Shown here piece by piece: positions 53,930 through 62,414 of a DNA stretch of 64,000 bases (the stretch's first letter is position 1; each line of letters opens with the position of its first letter). Source of the stretch: Haloterrigena salifodinae. Its GTDB lineage: Archaea > Halobacteriota > Halobacteria > Halobacteriales > Natrialbaceae. The notes below the pieces were generated by a model. The model had not been told where the DNA came from, searched no databases, and was given only the letters and a program-made list of their open reading frames with translations. The DNA is taken from positions 574,995-638,994 of the forward strand of contig NZ_RQWN01000001.1 in the NCBI RefSeq assembly GCF_003977755.1. Reading direction: 5' to 3'. The position numbers were made by a program, and so were the translations under genes.

Positions 53930-54808
53930 TCAGTCCGCGCCGGTCTCCGCGTCCCACTCGCAGCGGACGAGCCACTCCCCGCGGTCGGTGTCGTCGGTGA
54001 CCTCGAGTCGGACCGGCCGCTCGAGGACCTCGGCCAGCCCCACTGCGAACGTCGAGGCGACGGGGTGGTCGAACCGGTCGACGGCGCCGAACGCGCTGCC
54101 GGAGACGGCAATTTCGGCCCGGCCTCGATCGATGTCGACGGCCGGCTCGGCCGCAGTCGCGAACTCGAACCGGCCCTCGAGGGCGTCGCTCAGTTGCTCG
54201 ACCGTCGCGGCCGGCGTCTCGGTCGCGTCAGGGCCGGTTCCCGCGACTTCCCGAACGAACTCAGTGCCGATCGGCTCGAGAACGAGGCCGCCCTCGCCGA
54301 AGCCGACGCTCGCGCCGCCCTCGACCGGCCGCGGCGCGTCGTCCGACTCGGCCGGAACGAACAGGCGGACGCGGTCGTCGTCGGTCGGGAGGTACCACCG
54401 GTCCGTCTCGAGACCGCGACGCGCGAGTATCGACTCGTAGTTGGCGGCACAGGTCGCGTAGATTCGCTCGGCGTCGTCGCTTTCGACGAACCGGCTTCCC
54501 GTCACGGAACGGGTCAGCAGCCCGGCGAACAGTCCGACGCCGGCGAGCGCGTACAGCACCTCCTGTCCGCTCGGGAGGACGAACGCGGCCGCGAAGCTCA
54601 GGACGCCGAGGCCGACGAATCCGAGGGCGGTGAGCCGGAGCCGGTGTCGACGGACGTTGCTGACTCCGTCCCGGAGCCGTTCGTTTTGGGATCGCAGTCG
54701 CTCGACCCGGTGCTCGAGTTCGACGCGGTCGCCCTGCGTCGGGCCGCGAGTTCGGTCGGTGTCGGCGATGCTCGCATCGACGTTTTCATCGGGGTTGTCA
54801 GTCCTCAT
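53930..54808 (-). CDS. Haloarchaeal membrane protein with coiled coil
   Basis: 292 aa. Residues 28-58 form a coiled coil (HRVERLRSQNERLRDGVSNV). Two membrane helices follow at about 60-80 and 84-100. The rest is soluble, with DDAERIYATCAANYESILARRGL and mixed alpha/beta regions. A haloarchaeal family of unknown function is likely. It is divergent from the DUF1616 gene. Confidence 0.7.
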   Translation of the reverse strand: MRTDNPDENVDASIADTDRTRGPTQGDRVELEHRVERLRSQNERLRDGVSNVRRHRLRLTALGFVGLGVLSFAAAFVLPSGQEVLYALAGVGLFAGLLTRSVTGSRFVESDDAERIYATCAANYESILARRGLETDRWYLPTDDDRVRLFVPAESDDAPRPVEGGASVGFGEGGLVLEPIGTEFVREVAGTGPDATETPAATVEQLSDALEGRFEFATAAEPAVDIDRGRAEIAVSGSAFGAVDRFDHPVASTFAVGLAEVLERPVRLEVTDDTDRGEWLVRCEWDAETGAD

Positions 54809-55177
54809 GGGTGGATTCCTATGGCGGTCGACCGCCGCGGACGGCCGCCGGCGCGCCGCGTCGGTCCCGCGAGCGACGCCGAGAGAGACGGCTCGCTCCC
54901 GGTGGGCGGAGAGACGCCCGTAGCCGACGCGAACGGCGCATTCCTTGGGTACTAATGACGATCCCGGTGAAAGTAATGCCCTCTCTATACTCTATCGAAG
55001 CCGGAACCCGCGGGAGACGCCGTCGAGCGTCGCGGTTTTCGACCCGGCCAATCGTTCGCGCGGGCGGCGTAGTCGGATGCTACGCTCGTGACCGTTCAGG
55101 TTGCTTAATCACTACTTCCTGACTGTCTCCGCAAGCGACCATCCAATTTACTTACCGGATATCGAACGGGGGGATAT
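54809..55177. other. 369-bp divergent region
   Basis: Between the coiled-coil membrane gene and the DUF1616 gene. No gene. Several T/A-rich bits are present near 54970-55000 and 55140-55175 (ATTTACTTACC, GATATATG). The latter is too close to the DUF1616 start for a TATA box of a leaderless transcript. Confidence 0.45.
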
Positions 55178-56254
55178 ATGTCAGATACCACTGCGAACCG
55201 GAATCGGTCCGCGCGGACCAAGCGGTGGCTGCCGCCGGATCTCGCGGCGGTCGTCGTGGCGACGTTGCTCGTCATCGTCGCCGCGTTCGCGCCGGTGATC
55301 CGCGAGACGCCGCTGCGCGTCCCCCTCGGAATCGTCTTCGTCCTCTTCGTCCCCGGATACGCACTCATCGCGGCGCTGTTTCCCGAACGGAACCGAGTCG
55401 CTGTCGCCGGCGCGGACGGCGACGATGCGGACGACGCGACCGGCGGAAGAGGAACCCGCATTCTCGGCGCCGGCACCGGCCTCGACGGCGTCGATCGCCT
55501 CTCGCTGTCGGTCCTCGCCAGCGTAATCCTCGTCTCGACGGTCGGCGTCGCGATCCACTACACTCCCTGGCCCATCCAGGCCGGCCCGGTCGTCGCCGTC
55601 GTGGCGGTCGCCACGATGCTGTTAGCGTGGATCGCCGCCCGTCGTCGGCGAGCGCTCGCTCCGTCGGTCGCGTTCGCCGTTCCGGTCGAGCGCTGGCGAT
55701 CGATGGTTCGGGGTGCCGTCCGCGATCCCGACAGCCGCGCCGACGTCGTGCTGACCGGTCTCCTCGTTCTCGCCGTCGGGATCGCGCTGGCGAGCGTCGG
55801 CTTCGCCGCCGTCGGCCCCGGATTCGGCGGCGCCGACGAGGCCGAGGGCCACTCGGCTCTGTTCCTCGAGCAGGACGGCGACCTTCTGACCAACGAATCG
55901 GCCGCCTTCGAGGCCGACAACGCGACTAACGTCACCGTCGGCGTCGAGAACAAGGAAGGGCAGGCGGTCGACTACACCGTCGTCGCCATCGCACAGCAAC
56001 TCGAGGACGACGGCGAGAGCGTCTCCGTTGCGAACGAAACCGAACTCGATCGCCGCGGGGTCGAGGTCGACGACGGCGAAACCCGGCGCCTCGAGTACGA
56101 ACTCGAGTCCGCGGCGGTCACCGACGCCGCAGACGACGCGCGGGTTGTCTGGTTGCTCTACTCGGGCGAAGTGCCCGACGACCCGTCGACGGAAACCGCC
56201 GAGGCGTACGTGACGCTGTCGCCGTCGGACGGCCCGGACGGGACAGACAGCTGA
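55178..56254 (+). CDS. DUF1616 membrane protein
   Basis: 358 aa. The DUF1616 core (WLPPDLAAVVVATLLVIVAAFA, PLRVPLGIVFVLFVPGYALIAALFP) has four membrane helices at about 25-45, 52-70, 115-135 and 140-155; a fifth helix lies near 195. The C-terminal 150 residues are outside, with repeats of acidic beta structure (VTVGVENKEGQAVDYTVVAI). The family is often near archaeal surface-glycan genes. Function unknown. Confidence 0.85.
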   Translation: MSDTTANRNRSARTKRWLPPDLAAVVVATLLVIVAAFAPVIRETPLRVPLGIVFVLFVPGYALIAALFPERNRVAVAGADGDDADDATGGRGTRILGAGTGLDGVDRLSLSVLASVILVSTVGVAIHYTPWPIQAGPVVAVVAVATMLLAWIAARRRRALAPSVAFAVPVERWRSMVRGAVRDPDSRADVVLTGLLVLAVGIALASVGFAAVGPGFGGADEAEGHSALFLEQDGDLLTNESAAFEADNATNVTVGVENKEGQAVDYTVVAIAQQLEDDGESVSVANETELDRRGVEVDDGETRRLEYELESAAVTDAADDARVVWLLYSGEVPDDPSTETAEAYVTLSPSDGPDGTDS

Positions 56255-56525
56255 GCGCCGCGGCCCGATTTAGCCGACTGCACGGCACAGTAGCGACCGA
56301 CCGCGGATCGGTCCGGCCGCCGATCGAGGTCGGTCGCGCTCTCCGGCCATCGACGTACCGCTACTCATCCCAACCTCTTTTCGAACGGCCTGACAGCCGT
56401 TCCGCTCGCGGTAGCGCGGAATCGATTCGAGGTATCGGTGAGTTCCTAACTGACCTGACAGCGGAACAGAACGTCGTCACCCCTCCGGCAACAATAATCA
56501 AGAGGCCGTACTTACAAGCGAGACT

Positions 56526-58457
56526 ATGACAGAGTCGGGTCCACCGGAGGGGGAACGCGAGGAGGGCCCGGAGCGGTCGCTCGTCTCGCGAGTCGCGCGC
56601 TCGGTCGTTCCCGGCGTCGTCCGCCGCAGCTACGCGCTGAAACTCGCGCTTGCGCTCTTCGTCGTCGTCCTGCTGATCGCCGGCATCGGCGTGGTCAGTT
56701 ACGTCCAGATTCAGGGGATCATCGAAGCGGACGCGGAGGATACCCTCCGATCGACCGCGACGGTCCAGTCAGACGCCGTCGGCGAGTGGATCGACGGGAT
56801 CGAGAGCCAGACACGCGGGATCGCGACGTCGGACGTCTACGGCACTCGAGACCGGGAGGCGATCCGAGACCACCTGCGTGACTCGCAGGCGCTGGCCGGC
56901 GAGGACGTCGTGGGCGCCCACTACGTGGATCCGGAGAGCGACGAGATCGTCGCGAGTACCGACCCGGAGTACGAGGGGGAATCGGTCGCGACGACGGTCC
57001 CGGCCTGGAACGACCCGATCGAGCGGGTGACCGCCGACTCGGGCGACGGCGACCCGATCGCGTCGTCCGATCGCGCCTACGAACGCAACGGCCGCCTGCT
57101 GATGGCGTTCGCCCGTCCGGTTCGCGTCGGCGACGGCGTCCTCGTCGTCGTCGCCGACGTCCGGCAGGGCTTCGAACAGCTCTACCGGTCGGAGACAATC
57201 ACGACGACGCGGGTCCTGACCGCCGACGGCCGCGAGGTGACCGCCCCGCGCCAGTCCCGGCCGGCGCCTCTCTCGGACTCGTCGGCGTTCGACGGCGCTC
57301 GCGACGGGAAGACGGCGATTCACGACCGCGAGTCCGACGTGTTCGCGTTCGCTCCCGTCGACGGCACCGACTGGATCGTCGTCGCCGAGGCCCCCAAGGC
57401 GCAGCTCTATCAGGCCGGCGAGACCGTCGGCCGGAACGTCGCCGTTCTGATCGTCACCTCGCTCGCCGCCCTCGCCGTCGTCGGACTCGTGCTCGGCCGC
57501 GGGACCGTCCTCCCGCTGATCCGACTGCGCGAGCGGACCCGGGCGCTCGAGGACGGCGAGTTCGACGTCGATCTTCGAACTGACCGCGAAGACGAGATCG
57601 GGCGACTGTTCACCTCCTTCGCGGCGATGCGAGACACGCTCCGAACACAGATCCGGGAGACCGAAGCGGCGCGAGAGCGGGCCGAACGCTCCAGTCAGAA
57701 ACTCGCGCGCCAGAACGAACGCCTCGACCAGTTCGCGAGTACAGTCAGCCACGACCTTCGCAACCCGCTGAACGTCGCGGACGGCTACCGGGATCTCCTC
57801 GAGTCGAAACTCGCCGACGCCGAGTCCGAGGACGTCGACCTCGAGGAACTCCGGGAGTACGCGACGCGGATCGACGAATCTCACGAGCGTATGGAGACGA
57901 TCATCGACGACGTGCTGGCGCTCGCCCGGGAGGAGAACACCATCGATGACACCGTCTCGGTCGACCTCGAGTCCGTCGCCGCCGACGCCTGGGCGAACGT
58001 CGACCACGAGGATTCGACGGTATCGGTGGTCGGCAGCCGGACGTTCGAGGCCGATCGGGAGCGGCTCCTGCGCGTGTTCGAGAACCTCTTCCGGAACAGT
58101 ATCGAACACGGTTCGACAAGCCCTCCTTCGCACGCTCAGGAGGACGCCGTGGAGCATGGCTCCACGAGTTCCATCCCCAACCCCGAACAAAACCCCGTCC
58201 AGCAGGACGGTTCGAGCGTCAGCATCGAGGTCGGCCCCGCGGAAACGGGCTTCTACGTCGCCGACGACGGCCCCGGGATCCCGACGGACGCCGTCGACGA
58301 TGTCTTCGAGTACGGGGCGACGACGGCCGAGGACGGAACCGGGTTCGGGCTGGCGATCGTCGAGAGCATCGTCTCGGCGCACGACTGGACGATCGCCGTC
58401 GACGAGAGCTACGACGACGGGGCGAAGTTTGTCGTCTCGGACGTCGGCGGCGAGTGA
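56526..58457 (+). CDS. Cache-HAMP sensor histidine kinase
   Basis: 643 aa. TM1 (about 38-60), extracellular Cache-like sensor (about 62-290; GEWIDGIESQTRGIA, VGAHYVDPESDEIVAS), TM2 (about 298-322), HAMP (about 322-380), a coiled linker, HisKA with VSHDLRNPLNVADGY (His near 409), then HATPase with N-box FENLFRNSIEHGS (near 522), G1 ADDGPGIPTD and G2 GTGFGLAI. A Ser/Gln-rich insert of about 40 residues with a repeated EHGSTS lies between N-box and G1. No response regulator is adjacent. The sensed ligand is unknown. Confidence 0.92.
   Translation: MTESGPPEGEREEGPERSLVSRVARSVVPGVVRRSYALKLALALFVVVLLIAGIGVVSYVQIQGIIEADAEDTLRSTATVQSDAVGEWIDGIESQTRGIATSDVYGTRDREAIRDHLRDSQALAGEDVVGAHYVDPESDEIVASTDPEYEGESVATTVPAWNDPIERVTADSGDGDPIASSDRAYERNGRLLMAFARPVRVGDGVLVVVADVRQGFEQLYRSETITTTRVLTADGREVTAPRQSRPAPLSDSSAFDGARDGKTAIHDRESDVFAFAPVDGTDWIVVAEAPKAQLYQAGETVGRNVAVLIVTSLAALAVVGLVLGRGTVLPLIRLRERTRALEDGEFDVDLRTDREDEIGRLFTSFAAMRDTLRTQIRETEAARERAERSSQKLARQNERLDQFASTVSHDLRNPLNVADGYRDLLESKLADAESEDVDLEELREYATRIDESHERMETIIDDVLALAREENTIDDTVSVDLESVAADAWANVDHEDSTVSVVGSRTFEADRERLLRVFENLFRNSIEHGSTSPPSHAQEDAVEHGSTSSIPNPEQNPVQQDGSSVSIEVGPAETGFYVADDGPGIPTDAVDDVFEYGATTAEDGTGFGLAIVESIVSAHDWTIAVDESYDDGAKFVVSDVGGE
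58101..58165 (+). repeat. Palindromic insert inside the histidine kinase gene
   Basis: Two hairpins: CCTCCT (58122-58127)/AGGAGG (58138-58143) with loop TCGCACGCTC, and GTGGAGC (58149-58155)/GCTCCAC (58159-58165) with loop ATG. They encode the linker between two copies of EHGSTS, one being the end of the N-box. The insert keeps the reading frame. Confidence 0.6.
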
Positions 58458-58562
58458 GCGCGGGTCCTCGAGAACGACGGCGTCGGGCGGCGGGTTCGCA
58501 ACCGACCCTCGGTTCGGCGACAGGCCATCACTGTTATCAGCATTACCGAGAGTTCATCGGTA

Positions 58563-60485
58563 ATGCATCGCCGACGGTATCTGGCGTCGCTCTCGGCTAG
58601 TTCGGTGGCTGCGTTCGCCGGCTGCTCGAGCCAGCGAACCGACGGTCCGGTGACGGCCGGACCGCCGCGACTCACCGTCGAAGGGCGATGGGTGACCGAT
58701 CCGGACGACAACCCGGTCGTCCTCCGCGGAGTGAGCCTCGACGATCCGGTGTGGAGCCTCGAACACGCTGAGGTGCGGGAGAAAGAGTACTGGGATGCCT
58801 TCCGGCTCGCGACCGACGACAACGCCGGGTGGCACGCGCGGGTACTCCGGCTTCCGATAACGCCGCGTTCGATCAGCGATGCCGGCATGGACGCCGTCGT
58901 CGACGCCCTCGATCGGGCGGTCGAACTCGCGGCCGAGCGAGGCGTCTACCTGCTGGTCGACTACCACGCGAGCGAACGCTACGACACGTCGTCGATCGAT
59001 CGGCGACTGCGCTCGTTCTGGGACCGCGTCGCCCCGCGGTACGCCGACGACACCCACGTCCTCTACGAACTGTTCGGCGCGCCGACCGAGCCGGCGGCCG
59101 GCGGCCTCGGGGCCTGGCGGACCTGGCGCGACTGCGCGACGCCGTGGCTGTCCCGCGTCCGCGACCGCGCTCCGGAGACGCCGATCGTCGTCGGGTCGCC
59201 GGCGTGGTCGTCGATGACGGCCTACGCCGCCGAGGAACCGTTCGATCACGACGGACTGCTATACTCGGCGCACGTCTACCCGTCGTGGGACCCTCGTTCC
59301 TGGGAGGCGGCCTTCGGAACGCCCGCCTTCGACGTCCCGGTGTTCCTGACCGAGTGGGGGTACACCGCCGCCGCCGAGACAGCGGGGGCGGACGCCCACC
59401 TGATCGGGAGCACGGCGGAGTGGGGCGAGCCGTTCCGCGAGTGGGTCGACGCCCACGAGAACATCCACTGGTGTGCGGCGACGTTCGGTACTCGCCGACA
59501 GCCGGCCATGTTCGACGCAGACTGGACCCTCCCCGACGGCGACGACCACATGGGCGCGCTGGTCAAGGACTGGCTCGCCGACAGACGCGACGACCACCGA
59601 CCCGGTCGGGAGACGCCGATCCCGTCCGGCGAGGGGTCGCCGCCGGCATCTCCGGAATCGGTCAGGATCGAGGAAATCCACGAGACGAGGGCGACCGTGC
59701 GATGGGAACGGCCGCCGGATCCGGACGGTGACGACGTCCTCCAGTACCGGGTGATCGTCGACGACCGCGAGCCGTCGACCCTGCGGGGCGTCGAACAAGC
59801 GACGGAGCTCTCGAACCTCGATCCGGATCAGGAATACGAGGTGCGCGTGACGGCCGTCGACGAGCGCGGCCTCGAGTCGGACCCCGCGTTCGTCCGGTTC
59901 AGTACGCTCGATCGCACCCGTCCGGCGGCAGTCATCCCCAGAACCGCTTCGGATCCGGTCGGCGACGAGGACAGTGCGTGGTCCGCCGCCGAACCACATG
60001 CAGCCGATATGCTCCTCTGGACTGATCGCCCGCTCGAGAACACGATCACGTGGCGGGCGCTGTGGGACGAAACCGCGCTGTACGTGCGCATCGATCTCAC
60101 CGATATCGAGGACTGGCAGGATACCTTCGCGGAGGTTTATCTCGACCTCGACAACAGCCGCGAGGAGACGTACGACGGAGAGAACGATCTCGATATGATC
60201 GTTCCTCGAGGCGGGCGGATCATCTGGCAGAGCGCGAACACGGCGCCGATAAGCGACGGTTCTTCGGTTACGACGACCGAGACCGACGGCGGATGGCGGG
60301 CAGAGTTTACGATTCCGTGGCGGGAATACGGCGTGCGGCCGATCGTCGGTCATCGCTTCGGAATGGACATCCACACCGTCGTCGAGGAAGGCGGCGAGCG
60401 GATCGCGAAGTTCGGCTGGTTCGACGAAACCGACGAGGCGTGGGAGGACCCGCGGAAGTTCGCGACCGTCGAACTCGGCGAGTGA
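58563..60485 (+). CDS. GH5-like TAT lipoprotein with FN3 and CBM9-like domains; acid/base Glu missing
   Basis: 640 aa. MHRRRYLASLSASSVAAFAGC is a TAT signal with lipobox Cys21. Residues 33-345 form a GH5-type barrel: VLRGVSLDDPVW, YLLVDYHASERY, VLYELFGAPTEP at strand 4, YSAHVYPSWDP, VFLTEWGYTA at strand 7 (nucleophile Glu near 264). Strand 4 normally reads NEP; here it is GAP, so the acid/base Glu is absent. Residues 355-450 are fibronectin-III-like and 460-640 are CBM9/DOMON-like (WRALWDETALYVRIDLTD). It may bind rather than cut glycan. Confidence 0.82.
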   Translation: MHRRRYLASLSASSVAAFAGCSSQRTDGPVTAGPPRLTVEGRWVTDPDDNPVVLRGVSLDDPVWSLEHAEVREKEYWDAFRLATDDNAGWHARVLRLPITPRSISDAGMDAVVDALDRAVELAAERGVYLLVDYHASERYDTSSIDRRLRSFWDRVAPRYADDTHVLYELFGAPTEPAAGGLGAWRTWRDCATPWLSRVRDRAPETPIVVGSPAWSSMTAYAAEEPFDHDGLLYSAHVYPSWDPRSWEAAFGTPAFDVPVFLTEWGYTAAAETAGADAHLIGSTAEWGEPFREWVDAHENIHWCAATFGTRRQPAMFDADWTLPDGDDHMGALVKDWLADRRDDHRPGRETPIPSGEGSPPASPESVRIEEIHETRATVRWERPPDPDGDDVLQYRVIVDDREPSTLRGVEQATELSNLDPDQEYEVRVTAVDERGLESDPAFVRFSTLDRTRPAAVIPRTASDPVGDEDSAWSAAEPHAADMLLWTDRPLENTITWRALWDETALYVRIDLTDIEDWQDTFAEVYLDLDNSREETYDGENDLDMIVPRGGRIIWQSANTAPISDGSSVTTTETDGGWRAEFTIPWREYGVRPIVGHRFGMDIHTVVEEGGERIAKFGWFDETDEAWEDPRKFATVELGE

Positions 60486-60581
60486 TGCCATCGCGGCTCG
60501 CAGCTGGAAGAGACGCAGTTACTCCGGACCGGCCACGTTCGCACGATACCGTTACGACTGCGCAACTGATCGTCTCGAGCA

Positions 60582-61571
60582 CTAATTCGGCCGTTGAACC
60601 CGTTCTCGCTGGTCATCCCGATCGCTCGCGGACTCGGTCTCGTCCGCATCTGCCGATCCGATCAGATCCGTCCGGAACGTGCGGTCGTACGAGAGGAACT
60701 CCAGCGGGATCGTCCGCTGGACTCCGGCATACTCGAGAGTCGCATTAAATTCGACCGACAGGGTCGACGTTTCGTCGTTCCGGAGATGCGTGACCCACCA
60801 GTCGTCTAGCTCCGTGTTATCGATGGCCGCCCTGGCGTCGATCGTTCGTGTACTGTCGGCCGGGATAAGGGTCCGCTCGGCCGCGACGCCCTCTCCGACG
60901 ACGATTCCGTTCAGCCGTACCGTGTAGCCGATCTCTGTGATTGGGACCGGCAGCCCGGTCGGGTTGGTCACCGTCGCCGACGCGTTGATCGGAGTTCGGT
61001 TCTCGGTCGCGGTGCCCCACTCGGCGTCCGTTTCGTCGACGACCAACACCGTCCGATCGTACGCCCGGAACCGTCGGGTCTGATTCGTCTGGAGCGGCTC
61101 GAGCAGGTCCGTCCGAACGGTCCGTTCCTGCGCCACTCCGTCCGCGGGGAGCCGGATACCGCCGTAGGTGGTGACCACGTCGGGTTCGACGCGAACCGTC
61201 GTCGTCTCGTTTCGGTTGACGTGGGACGCCCACCACGCCGGGATTTCGTCGTTATCGATCCACGTCGAGACGGTAACGGCGCGTCCCGTCTCGTCGAATC
61301 GGACGCGGTTTTCCCGCTCCGACGCGAGCACGATGTCGTTCGCCGAGACGGTGTACGAGACGTCCGCCGCGGCGTCGCCGGCGCGGAGTACCAACGGCTC
61401 GTCGACACCGATCCGGGTTTCGACTTCGGTCCGCTCGTCCGTGATGGTCCCCCACTCGGTCTCGACCGATTCGACCTGTGGCCGGTCGGCCGTGATCACG
61501 CCGTACGTCGCGGTCCCGCCGGTCAGGACGATCGCGGCGAGCACCGCCAGCACCGCTCTGCGACGGCTCAT
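60582..61571 (-). CDS. LEA14/WHy-domain protein, duplicated
   Basis: 329 aa. N-terminal signal or anchor (residues 5-25), then two similar halves. Each holds a WHy/LEA type 2 pattern: SYTVSANDIVLASERENRVRF with WIDNDEIPAWWASHVNRNET in the first half, and GYTVRLNGIVVGEGVAAERT with AIDNTELDDWWVTHLRNDET in the second. Each half ends in a RTFRTDLI/ERTVRTDLL segment. Such beta-sandwiches are linked to desiccation stress and membranes; for archaea the role is unknown. Confidence 0.8.
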   Translation of the reverse strand: MSRRRAVLAVLAAIVLTGGTATYGVITADRPQVESVETEWGTITDERTEVETRIGVDEPLVLRAGDAAADVSYTVSANDIVLASERENRVRFDETGRAVTVSTWIDNDEIPAWWASHVNRNETTTVRVEPDVVTTYGGIRLPADGVAQERTVRTDLLEPLQTNQTRRFRAYDRTVLVVDETDAEWGTATENRTPINASATVTNPTGLPVPITEIGYTVRLNGIVVGEGVAAERTLIPADSTRTIDARAAIDNTELDDWWVTHLRNDETSTLSVEFNATLEYAGVQRTIPLEFLSYDRTFRTDLIGSADADETESASDRDDQRERVQRPN

Positions 61572-62073
61572 CTACCGTCCCTTTCGTCCGACCGGGGTTC
61601 TGCTATCGCGTTACACGTTCAGGTCGTTCAAGTCCGCACCGTCAGTGACACGTTCTCAACGCTTCGGAACGCAGGCGAGCGCTGGTCTCCTCCGCCCGCT
61701 CGAGTCGTCTCTACTCACGAGACCGCGGCGAACCGAACCAGCTGCTCCGCGACCGAATCTCGGATACCAAATATTATTGGATATACGATTATTCCGATCG
61801 GTCTCCTTTGTTGTCCTAGGGCAGGGACCCACCCCCATCATCGCAGTGTCAGAGGCAGTTTTCCTGCCCTACGGCGACATCCCCCCCTTCCATCCTCCCT
61901 TCGAAGCGCAGTCCGGGAGACACGCGACCGCTCCTGTTTCCGTCCAGTCGCTTCGTCGTCCCTGCTCGAGTCGAGCGACTCGTCTAGCTCGATAAGCGAC
62001 TCGCTTCCGGTGAAAACACAGCGCAACCTCAGGAGGGACACCCTACGCGTCGCTTACTCGAGAACTGTATCGG
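61572..62073. other. 502-bp region before the tRNA-Glu element
   Basis: No gene is called: the open frames use codons poorly. A run of seven C lies near 61883. The region leads into the trailing palindrome of tRNA-Glu at 62074. Confidence 0.5.
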
Positions 62074-62175
62074 AGAAGTGCTCCGTCAGGGATTCGAACC
62101 ACAGTCGCAGCAAAGCTGCTCCCTGATTCGAATCCTGGGTTGCAGTCTTCGCTCACGGAATTGTTCGCGAAGAAG
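62074..62175 (-). repeat. tRNA-Glu trailing element: hairpin plus T-arm palindrome
   Basis: In the tRNA direction: a hairpin (TCTTCGC 62146-62152 with GCGAAGA 62167-62173), then outer arms TTCGAATCC (62127-62135) and GGATTCGAA (62090-62098), an inner hairpin GCTGC/GCAGC (62107-62119, loop AAA on the plus strand), then a 27-bp exact copy of the tRNA 3' part and flank (62074-62100 equals 62171-62197). The core around the inner hairpin matches that of palindrome A after tRNA-Ser. Confidence 0.82.
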
Positions 62176-62250
62176 TGCTCCGTCAGGGATTCGAACCCTG
62201 GTCATTGCCGTGAGAGGGCAATATGATTGGCCGGACTACACCAACGGAGC
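62176..62250 (-). tRNA. tRNA-Glu (anticodon CTC)
   Basis: 75 nt. Acceptor GCTCCGT pairs with ACGGAGC, discriminator A. Anticodon stem TTGCC/GGCAA closes the loop CTCTCAC with anticodon CTC (codon GAG). T-arm CAGGGTTCGAATCCCTG. No CCA encoded, no intron. A 27-bp copy of its 3' end lies 97 bp downstream. Confidence 0.95.
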
Positions 62251-62414
62251 GTTCACTGCGTTCTCGCACCGAGCCTCGACGGACATCGTCCCTCTCGGCA
62301 ACGGAGCGTGTACGTCCTTCGTCTGCATTCAATCGTTACGTCGTACGATGTTTAAGCATTCCGTTTCGATCCGAGAGTGTCCCACCGTCACACGGGTTTG
62401 CCTGCTGACAGCAG

